DNA of 64,000 nucleotides from Laetiporus sulphureus 93-53 (taxonomy: Eukaryota; Basidiomycota; Agaricomycetes; Polyporales; Laetiporaceae), in NCBI RefSeq assembly GCF_001632365.1, contig NW_024468521.1:310001-374000 (forward strand), read 5' to 3'. The notes beneath the pieces were generated by a model that was given only the letters and a program-made list of their open reading frames with translations, was not told the DNA's origin and searched no databases. A program made the translations under genes and the position numbers. How positions within the stretch are numbered: the stretch's first letter is position 1; each line of letters opens with the position of its first letter. Positions 45,470 to 55,597 of this stretch are shown one piece after another.

Positions 45470-48400
45470 ATGCAGCAAGCCATCAGACTAACCGATTCAC
45501 CGCGCTCACCACGTATGTCCTTTTCGGACCAGCCTCCCCCGTCGCGCAGGGCATTGTCTCTCGCATTTCTCCTCTGGCCCGTCTTCTTCGCCGGTGCCGT
45601 GTTCGAGTTATTCCTCATTCTCCGTGTCCGATTGGCGCCCTCTTCTGTCGAACTCTGCTCATCTGCCCTGTGTTCAACGTTTCTGACCTCCGTGTCCGAC
45701 GATGTAGCGTCCACGCCTGCTTCTTCGATGCCAAAACCCGCGTATGAGTCTCCCATTGGACCTGGGATGGCTGGTCCCGGAGAGCCGTTCTGGATGGAGA
45801 AGATGAGGCATCAAGGTACCTCTCCGTTCAACCCAAATCCAGAAGCATACCAGGTGTTCCGGAACGTCAAGGAATTTGGTGCGATAGGAGACGGAATTGC
45901 AGACGATACAGAGGCGATCAAGTTCGTGCCTGCTCATTACTGATTACTGCTGAACTTATGATCGTGAACGAATGACAGCGCAGCGATGTCTTCTGGCGGC
46001 CGATGCGGTGGAGGCAACTGGGAATCCTCTACAGTCGTTCCGGCCATTGTATACTTTCCTCAAGGGTATGTGACGTGTCAGATGGCTCTGGGATATAGCC
46101 CTCATTAGTTCCTAGTACGTACAAGGTGTCGGGCCCCATCATGTGAGCTTGAGCGTTCTGCCTTCCATTCAACGAGGCCGAACGTGTGGATTTCAGAGCC
46201 TACTACTACACCCAGATCATCGGGGATGCCCGGGTACCTCCTACACTCCTCGCAGCATCCAACTTCAGCGGCATGGCGGTCATTGGTAAGTCTTGACATG
46301 GGAAGAAATAGGCTGATATTGACGGATGCATGGTACAGACGCGGATCCCTATATTCCCGGAGGTGGCGGCGCGCAGTGGTACATCAACCAGAACAACTTT
46401 TTTCGCAGCGTTCGCAATTTCGTGATCGACCTGAGACGTGTTCCGGACCATGTATCCGCGACCGGTATTCACTGGCAGGTATCGCAAGCGACGTCACTCA
46501 TGAATATCCTCTTCTCCATGAGCGAACGTAGAGGCAATGCTCATCAAGGTAGGATGGCTACTATATGGACATAAATGTTCTAATCATCTTACTGTACGTA
46601 AGGGATCTGGATGGAGAATGGTAGCGGCGGATACATGGGAGGTATGATTTCTTGCTGTCATGGGCGTGAGTATCCGCTCACTGTTCTTGGCAGATCTTGT
46701 CTTCCAAGGAGGTGCGGTGGTAAAGTATGTGAGGTAGCGCGGTTTGCTTGAATTCTTTTGTCACGCAGGCAAGTTCGGCATGTGGGTGGGAAATCAGCAG
46801 TGCGTGCAGATCGCATCCAAGACGAATCGTGCTCTTTTACATAACTTTTTTCCAGGTTCACTGTGCGCAACATCACTATCAACAACGCTGAGACAGGTAG
46901 GCTCAAAGCACTCTAGCGTTTCTGAATTTGAGTCTTTTTATGCTTGCAGCTGTCTATGGAATCTGGAATTGGGGTCAGCAGAATACTCCGTCCGCATTTC
47001 CATCGATGCTTATGACGGTGATTAGGTTGGACCTTCCAGGGCGTCAACAGTCAGTCGAGACAGTTTATTAGACTCACAACCTATCTGATATTGCATCATA
47101 GTCAACAACTGCCAAGTCGGCTTCGACCTGAAGACTGGTGGTAAGACGAAGGATGATCAGGTCTGTTACTCCGGGTGCCATGTCCTTCTTGCACGTCTCA
47201 CGACTTGCGGATACTAGTCTGTTGGGGGAGAGGCCATCATCGATGCAGTCGTGACGAATACACCCATCTTCGTCCGCTCTTCCATCTCGACTATGTCTCT
47301 CGCTGGCTCGCTCGTGCTGAACAACATCCAGCTTACGGATGTCCCGGTGGCGGTGGGTGTCCTCGGGGGAGAAGTGGTGCTGCCCGGAGGCACGATGACC
47401 GTCGACCACTGGGTACAGGGTAACGTGTACTCGGGCACCAACCATCAACACTCGTTTGTCAAGGGACACCTTCCCGCACCGGTGAAGACGAGGAGCTTTC
47501 TGGATGAAACAGGAAGGGTATTCGGAAGAATGCACCCTCAGTAGGTATCGCGATATCTTAGACGCCGCTCTAGTATTGACTAGATGATATAGATACGAAG
47601 ATTACGCCGTTGATCAATTTGTCAGCGTGAAGAGCCTGGGTGCGAAGGGTGACGGCCGGTCTGACGACACCGCTATCTTGCAGAGTATCTTCGATCAAGT
47701 ACGTCAGTACAGCCGGAGACGAGTGAGAGCCAGCCTGATGACGTTCGCTTGAGTAGTACTCCGGGAAGAAAATTATCTTCTTCGATGCAGGGACATATTA
47801 CATCACAGACACGCTCGCCATCCCGGCGGGCACGCAAATGGTCGGCGAAGTGTGGAGCGTCATTATGGGCGGCGGGTCTGCCTTTGGAGACCAGCGTAAT
47901 CCCAAGGTCATGGTGCGCGTCGGTGAGCCTGGTTCTCGAGGCATCTTGGAGATCTCAGATATCCTTTTCGCCACGCGCGGACCTAGTCAGTCCAATACTC
48001 TCTCGTTATTGGGTTCTATGCTGTGCCTACTAATCTCTACCACATAGCCCCTGGCGCGATCGTTGTTGAGTGGAACGTGTACTCAGACATACAAGGAGGC
48101 GCTGGGATGTGGGATAGTCATATCAGGTTCGATTCTATGGTAATCTCTACATACGATCTATGCCTCACCGGCTCTGCCCACGTTCCAGGCTTGCAGGAGG
48201 TAAGGTTGGCATCTCTTGTTCTACTATGATTCCGAACAAGGTTTCGTACAGCCGCTGGGACGAACCTGGAGCTCGCTCAATGTCCGACTACACCGAAGTC
48301 CAGTGACTGCTTTGCCGCATTCTTGTCTCTGCATCTGACCCCAACCTCGAATGCCTACCTCGAGGTGCGTCTATAGTCTATCGGACTCGGCCGCACGTGA

Positions 48401-49205
48401 ATTCACTGTCAACATTTTCAGAGTACATGGGTATGGCTGGCAGACCACGACTTGGACGGAGATGGCCGCTCGCAAATCACCGTATATAGCGGCCGCGGCA
48501 TTTTATCAGAGTCTGCTGGACCAGTCTGGATGATTGGGACCGGTGAGCTTCTGCTTTGTTGGAGTGATGCGTCTGATAATCAACTTTTCGTTGTTTAACA
48601 GGATGTGAGTACGATCCTTACAATGTCGGCTACTGTTTGACCTATCTTGTTCAGCGGAGCACCATACGCTTTATCAATATAACCTCGTCAATGCGAGAGA
48701 CCATTATATGGGGCTCATTCAAACAGAATCCGTAAGTTGACGTCTGAGAATTGTTGCCAGTTTCTTGTTCTCACTCATCTATCTCAGCCGTACTACCAGC
48801 CGACTCCTGTACCTCCAGCGCCGTTCACAATTGAGGAGAAGTATCACGACCCAACTTTCCCGGCCGGACAGCCCTCAGCATGGGCCGTCAATGTACAGTC
48901 TTCTTCCAATATTTTCGTTTTCGGTGAGTAGCTTGCTGCCTAGTCAGTTTTAGATCGTTCGTGCGCTGATTGTCATTCTAGGGGCTGGCCTTTATAGTTT
49001 CTTCCACAACTATGACCAAGCCTGCCTGAAGGATTCCTCATGCCAAAGCCATGTTTTAAATATTGATTCAATCTCATCTATCAGCATTTATGGCCTTTCC
49101 ACGGTCGGTACGACATACATGCTGAGCGTCGACCATAGTGGAGTCATCCCAGCAGTCGTTAATATGAATGGGTTCCAGTCGACGGCTACCGCTTGGACAA
49201 GGTGA
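45470..49205 (+). CDS. GH55 exo-beta-1,3-glucanase, membrane-anchored form
   Basis: Model join(45470..45921,45979..46065,46116..46142,46197..46285,46339..46548,46603..46641,46694..46711,46769..46799,46856..46896,46950..46973,47026..47049,47102..47160,47218..47540,47593..47698,47757..47985,48048..48126,48189..48199,48252..48364,48422..48542,48602..48604,48655..48731,48788..48923,48982..49205), 23 exons, 840 aa. Both pectate-lyase-3 halves are seen: FRNVKEFGAIGDGIADDTEA, QWYINQNNFFRSVRNFVIDL, GKFGMWVGNQQFTVRNITI and WTFQGVNINNCQVGFDLKTG, then FVSVKSLGAKGDGRSDDTA, WVWLADHDLDGDG and SEHHTLYQYNLVNARDHYMG. It cleaves beta-1,3-glucan from the chain end. Instead of a plain signal peptide it begins with about 27 polar residues, then a long hydrophobic helix (LSLAFLLWPVFFAGAVFELF), so it may stay membrane-bound. 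Exons of 3 and 11 nt are predicted. Confidence 0.93.
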
Positions 49206-49436
49206 CGTGCGACCTACTTACGAGCTACGCAGTGCATACAGTACATGTTCATAATGGAATTTGATTTGCTGAAGTGTTCTCATAAGCGGCAACCAAGTGC
49301 GCTTTGCTGAGTCCGCTTCGTTAAGAGCGTGAGACTATAGTGTGACTCCCACTCAAAAGCTGCTTGTTAATCACTAACCGTAAAGCCTTTCCCATTCACC
49401 TTGATCTTCGGTAGACCATTGCAACGATTTTCCGCT

Positions 49437-52190
49437 ATGGCTGAAATCCATGGTCCGGGAGGTCCTCTTCCACACATACCAGATGATTTGACGATAGTAC
49501 AATTCATGCTTGACTATGAGCACGAATCACGGCCATCTCCTGCTTTCCTTCCGGATCGGTGCTGTTTGATCGAAGATGCTACTGGGAAGAAGGTTACCCT
49601 TAACGAGGTGAGCAGTACCGAGACACCGACCTCTTGTATCACGACCGTCTCATAATCAATGCGGTTTCGCAGATTCGCATGCGCGTTGATCGCTTGGCTG
49701 GCGCGCTACATGCCAGATACGGAATCAGTAAGCAGTGCAACATGTGCAATCAACCCTGTATCCGAGGAACTCATGAGCGGCAGAGGATGATGACGTCGGT
49801 ATGTGCCCTGACGCTTTGGTAAGATGCCAATATATCATAGCATACACTCCAGTCTGCGTGTGCAGCTCGAACCATATCGGTACGTGAAATCGTCCTGATA
49901 TCAGAAACATTTCATACATACCTTCGCAACAGACTACCCTGTCGTCATATGGTATGTGTTAACGTCCCTGGATGATCACAGCCTGCATTAATAGCTTCGG
50001 TTTAGGGCGATCCACCGACTAGGTGGCATTGTAACGTGAGCGACACTAACGGTGTTTGACTACGGCATGAGGCCTGATGCTTCATGATTCAGGCCTGCAA
50101 ATCCTGCATATACCGTAGGTGAACTGGAGCATCAGCTCACGCTGACAAACGCCTCCATGATGATTGTACATTCCTCGAGCTATACTGTCGCAGCCACTGC
50201 TGCGCTTGCAGCAGGGATTTCGGATGATCGTATCGCATTCATGGATGCCTTGCCAAATGAACTGGCCTCCAAGAAGCATGTCACCGTGCAGGAGTTGCTA
50301 CAATACCCAGTTCAGACCTTCGTCGAGCGATGCCTTGCACCAGGAGAAGCCTCAGCGAAGCTAGCATTCCTGAGTCTTTCGAGTGGCACGACAGGCAAAG
50401 CCAAGGTGACTTAACTCATCGTCAAAGTTGGTCGTTTCTCATTTTGATATATCTCCAGGCAGTTTGTATTCCTCACAGAGCGATGATCGGGGCTATAATA
50501 CAAATGGCACATATGGCCAATTCGCAGACAGTGCCATGGGATGACCGTCAACTGCGGCATGGAGATATCTGGATGGCATGCAAGTGTATCATTCGAGATA
50601 TCGCAGCGACACTGTTTGATCTTATGGCGCTGTTCAACAGTGTTACCCTTCTACCGTAGGTCGTGAGTCTCGCACGCTGTTGGATGTATGCATTGAGCGC
50701 CATCGTAGACATAGCAGGCCTTATGGTCGTGCTACATTTCGGATTCTTCTACGGTGTGAGTTTTCGGTTTCTCAGAATCCGTATGCTCTCTTCGTCTAAA
50801 GCCCCCTTCAAGGCTACATTGGTGGTGGTGCCAAAGTACAATTTTGTCGAGATGTTGACAAGCATTGAACGTCACCGTATACAATTCCTATTGTACGTCT
50901 ATCCGCTTTTTTGTGATTTAAGATTATGACTCTTTTGATTACATCGTAGTGTAGTGCCACCCATGGTCGTTCTGCTCTGCAAGGCAGGTATCTTCGTTCG
51001 TTTTCTGAAAGGAAGAAGGATGATCATATGCAACACTAGCATCCTGCTGTCAAGGAGTATGCCTTGCATTCACTCCGAATGTTACTCAGTGGTGCCGCAC
51101 CATTGTCTCCGGAGCTCGCTCAACAACTTTCCACCATGCTTCCATGGGTAAACATAGGCCAAGGATATGGTGAAAAGTGATGCGCATCTAGACATGCATA
51201 TCTCCTTATATACGTTACGACAGGCATGACTGAGACTGTTGCATCAATATCATTTCCTCGCTCCGGACAAAAGATCAGCACACCGGGAAGTTCAGGGCAG
51301 CTATTGCCTGGCAATATCGCACGAATTATTCGTCCGGATGGCTCTCTGGCAGGTTATAATGAAGCAGGGCAGCTCGTCATCAAAGCGCCGTACATGGCAA
51401 GCGGATATTTGAAGAATGAGAAAGCGTGAGCATTAAGATAGCTTTCGCATCGCTCTATTTGACAAACGAATCGACAGCACGAGAGAGACATTTGTGGATG
51501 GGTACAATCCAAAGAGGTGGCTGGTAACCACTGTATGCTCAAGAGCTTCTTCGCAGATGGCTATATACAGGCGATGAAGTCATGATCAACAAAAACGCAG
51601 AGGTATTCATTCTAGACCGCGTCAAGGTATGTCCATACGAACGCTTGTATGCATACAATGCTGACGTACCGCAGGAGTTACTAAAAGTCAGGGGGTATCA
51701 GGGTGCGGGCCGCCTTAAGTACCTTAAACACAATACTTGGCTGATTTCTACATTTGCGCAGTGGCTCCCGCTGAGCTTGAGAGCCATCTATTGATGCATC
51801 CTGAGGTGTTTGATGTTTGCGTCGTCGGTATGCCGGACGAATACAGCGGCGAACTTCCATTTGCATTCGTGGTCGCCACCGCGAACGCTCTACAACGAAT
51901 GCGGCGGGACGAACGCGAGGCAAGCGAACTCAGAAGAATATTGATCAAGGTCCGAGTCTCAGCTATCGATTTGCGTGATGCTTGCGCGCTTACACGATGC
52001 GTCGGATAAAATTGCATTTTAGCATGTCGCAGATTCCAAGGTGCCCTACAAATGGCTAGCAGGGGTGGAGTTTATAGAGTCGATTCCGAAGAATCCAAGT
52101 GGAAAGCTTCTTCGTCGAGTCTTGCGCGAGCGTGTGCGAGCTTTGCAGAAGCAAGGAAAGCTAGTAACGACCACGAAAGCTAGACTGTAG
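49437..52190 (+). CDS. Acyl-CoA ligase (ANL superfamily), tandem copy 2
   Basis: Model join(49437..49607,49673..49727,49784..49798,49853..49879,49933..49951,50006..50035,50093..50405,50459..50579,50641..50655,50709..50755,50813..50892,50950..50983,51040..51169,51224..51425,51478..51501,51557..51626,51675..51702,51762..51949,52023..52190), 19 exons, 578 aa. Exon lengths match copy 1 except for one extra intron (51502-51556) and one codon fewer at the end. P-loop [31 protein letters not shown] and [11 protein letters not shown] are intact. It ends KARL, a PTS1-like tripeptide. Two introns need GC donors: 50580-50640 (gcaagt) and 50984-51039 (gcaggt). Without them the gene looks frameshifted; with them it is complete. 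Substrate unknown. Confidence 0.9.
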
Positions 52191-52631
52191 TTTTCGTGTT
52201 TGCATGCCTTTTCTGTTCGCTCGATGAAACATGCTGATATCAGCCACTCCCGTTGCGAGACTCAGCGAGACAATGGATATGTCAGTCTGGCACCAAGCTG
52301 CAATGGCGCGGTAACAAACGTTCGGACCTCGGGATAATGCTACGTTCACATTGCACCATTGAGCTTACCGCCAGCAGCATATGTCTCATTCAATGCCGGA
52401 TGAAGGCACAAGAAGCCTGATCCGTACGGTCCCGGTTGCGGCGCCTTAAGAACGTTGATTGAATGGGGACTTGCACGTGGTGTGCCACTCTCACGTATGC
52501 TCCGTTCTAACCGCTGTCATTGTCAAGGGTAACACAGACCTGCGAGCGGACATTCAAGTATCGGTGCCGGTGTAGCCTCGTCCATTTTGACTTGCAGGAA
52601 TAACGTCCCTACCATTCCATTCTGTACGATC
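52191..52631. other. Intergenic between ligase copies 2 and 3
   Basis: 441 bp containing the copy 2 3' end and the copy 3 promoter. No shared promoter motif with copies 1 and 2 was recognised by eye. Confidence 0.4.
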
Positions 52632-55379
52632 ATGAGTAAGACTCAGAGCCCGGATAGCCCTCAGATTCCCCATATTCCCGACGATCTTACGATGGTACAA
52701 TTTATGCTGGATGGTCATGCTGCGAAGAGGCCGGATTATCCTTGGTTAATCGATGATGTTTCTGGGAGAGGATACACCTTGACGGAGGTCCGTAATACTA
52801 TCTCTACTTGAATTAACTGCTTATCATCTCGGTCATCACGACCAAACAGATACGATCGCGTGTGGACGGCCTTGCCACCGCTATGAAGTCGCGATGGAAC
52901 ATACGTGTGTGCTCATTTTGCTGTCGCCACCAACTCTGCTGAGATATGGGATGTCAGAGGAAGATGACGTCGGTATGCTATGAACTGGTCCGTATTTCAG
53001 CGTAATATATGCTGAAGCAGCGATGCTAGTCTGCATCTGTAGTCCAAACCATCTTGGTACATGAATTGTTCTCTGCATTCCCAGAAAAGTGGACTCAGAC
53101 TTTGTATTAATATAGATTTTCCCGTTGCCATATGGTGTGTCCTGCACCCGATCTCCGCCGTTGCTGTGACGATTGTTCTGGCACAGGGCGATCCACAGGT
53201 TGAGCGCCATTGTGACGTAGGATAGTCTACTCCATGATCTCGCATTCTCTAATCATACCTTACAGAGCGGCTAATCCTATGTATACAGTTGAAGAACTTG
53301 AACATCAGCTGTTAATCACCAAGGCCAAATTGGTCATCGTCCATTCATCTAGTTATTCCACGGTCATAATGGCAGCACGTACCGCCCGCCTCTCGCCTGA
53401 CCATATCGTGATGATGGATGAAGCGCGCGATATGGAACACGCTCACCTCACCGTCGAGGGACTGATCCAAGAGGGAGACAGTGTGCCTCGCTTCAATGAG
53501 CGTCACTTGAATAAATGCGAGGGCAGGACTAAGCTTGCATTTATCAACTTGTCTAGTGGTACAACAGCGAAGCCGAAGGTCGCAACATGATGTTGTCGTT
53601 CTCTTTTCAATCTGTTGACTTCATCATAGGCAGTTGGGATTCCTCATACCGCCATGATCGCGTCGGTTACACTGATGATGCAGTGGGCAAGTTCTCAAAC
53701 TTCGGATCCGCAGGAGAGAATGCTACGGCCTGGTGATAAGTGGATGGCTTGCAAGTGGTATCTTCCATTGTTGCATGAGGCACCAAAAGGCTTATTTATT
53801 GCTTTGCAGTGTTGCCCTTCTACCGTGAGCGATATCCCCAGTAGTCCTGGCGAAACTAGGTTATTGACCAGGACCGCAGACATCGCGGGTCTCATGGTCG
53901 TCCTGCACTTTGGACTATACTTCGGGGTGAGAAAGGATGATATGCGACTAATCAATTAGACTGAGACCGCATGCGAAGGCGACGTTAGTGGTCGTACCTA
54001 AGTTCAACCTCACCCGCATGCTCAAGAGTATTCAGCGGCACCAGATTCATATTCTACCGTATGTCAATTGAACATATTCATTCACTACTAGCTACACTTC
54101 ACCTAAATAGAGTGGCGCCTCCGACGGTAGTCTTACTCTGCAAGGTACATTTGCTGTTTTGTTGTATGATCTATAGTCAATTGGCTAAACCCTCTCAGGA
54201 TCGCGAAGTGAGCCAATACGATCTACGATCGCTGCGATTGGTGATGAGCGGAGGAGCACCGCTCTCAGCAGAGCTCATGCAGCAATTTTTCGTCGTATTC
54301 CCGTGGGCGGGAATAGGCCAAATCTACGGTAAACTCCCTCGTTTGTTCTTCTGGATGTCGTCTACGGTGTCTCATGCGCTGATGTTATATCCGGCACAGG
54401 AATGACCGAGACCGTCATACCTATCACTATGCCGAATTTACAGCAGAAGATGGGGACACCGGGAAACGCTGGCTGTGTGCTTCCCGGCATGATGACACGT
54501 GTCGTCCGCCCTGACGGCTCCTTTGGGCAGTATGGCGAAGCCGGACATCTTGCAGTCAAGGGTCCATGTATGGCCGTTGGCTACTTAAACAACGAGGAAG
54601 CGTGCGTTTTGACAAGTTTTGGTAAATAATGCACTCAACCGACTGTGCGTCTCCCAGTACGAGGGAAACGTTTGTTGACGGGTAAGCTAGCTCTCGATCC
54701 ACGCACCTAGATATTATCATGAGCGCGGATCAGTTGGATTTACACTGGCGACGAGGTCATCATCAATACACACAATGAAATATTCATTCTTGACCGCATC
54801 AAGGTAATGCAGCACAGTATATCCGTAAAGTTCTTTACTTAACAGCTTGTTATCAGGAGTTGCTCAAAGTCAAAGGGTATCAAGGTTGGACAAAAAGACA
54901 TCATGTTGATATATTTGCTCACATCGTGATAGTGGCACCGGCAGAGCTGGAAGGTCATCTTCTCAACCAACCAGACGTCTCCGATGCCTGCGTGGTAGGT
55001 CTGCCGGATGAGTACAGCGGCGAAGTCCCGGTCGCCTTCGTAGTCCCTAGCGCCAGCGCGCTTGAGCTCATGCAGAATGATTCCCAAGCTGCAAAGAGAA
55101 TCAAGGCAGCGATCATGAAGGTCAGTCGACCGATTGTTCTGCTGTACTGGCCGTAATTGACGTTGTTAATGTTATGCTCGTTGCATACCACCGGCACTTC
55201 ACGTTGACCAGCATGTCGCTGATGCAAAGGTCCACTATAAGTGGTTGGCAACAGTCAAATTTATTGACGAAATTCCGAAGAACCCTAGTGGCAAGCTCCT
55301 ACGTCGGGTGCTGCGGGACCATGCAAGGCAGATGCAGTCTAATGGCGAGCTCGTGCTGGCTATCAGAGCCAAAATGTAG
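52632..55379 (+). CDS. Acyl-CoA ligase (ANL superfamily), tandem copy 3
   Basis: Model join(52632..52787,52850..52904,52958..52972,53030..53056,53116..53134,53187..53216,53266..53578,53630..53750,53810..53824,53880..53926,53979..54058,54111..54144,54199..54328,54400..54601,54658..54681,54734..54803,54857..54884,54933..55120,55212..55379), 19 exons, 573 aa. The gene is complete and collinear with copies 1 and 2; exon 1 is 15 nt shorter. The P-loop reads LSSGTTAKPK (196-205), with Ala where Gly or Ser is usual. The motif GQIYGMTET replaces GQGYGMTET. WIYTGDE, KVKGYQVAPAELE and [11 protein letters not shown] are kept. The C-terminus RAKM is PTS1-like. Intron 8 (53751-53809) uses a gcaagt donor shared with copy 2. 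Activity or specificity may have shifted. It is convergent with JIP5. Confidence 0.9.
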
Positions 55380-55597
55380 ATGATGCGTCGTCGATTTGCA
55401 GGATTGCTCTGTACAAACGAGAATGAACGTCCTGCTGTTCACAATGCGACAGATCTTGGAAACTTTGAGTGGTCATCTGAAGGAATTCCACGGGGGAGTC
55501 GGTATTGCTGGCGCCATTCTGCCTCTTAGCTGTTCCGTCATCTGCAACGTAGTGTAGCATACCAATCGCGAGACTTCAAATACATGTAGATATCCAT

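Noticed and set aside
50459..51169. Ligase copies 2 and 3 looked like frameshifted pseudogenes after exon 8 (and after exon 12 in copy 2).
   Set aside because: GC donors (gcaagt, gcaggt) at exactly the paralogous positions restore the frame and the family motifs, and total lengths agree with copy 1.
42417..55379. A secondary-metabolite gene cluster around the three ligases.
   Set aside because: No PKS, NRPS, terpene synthase, P450 or transporter is adjacent. The ligases lack carrier-protein domains.
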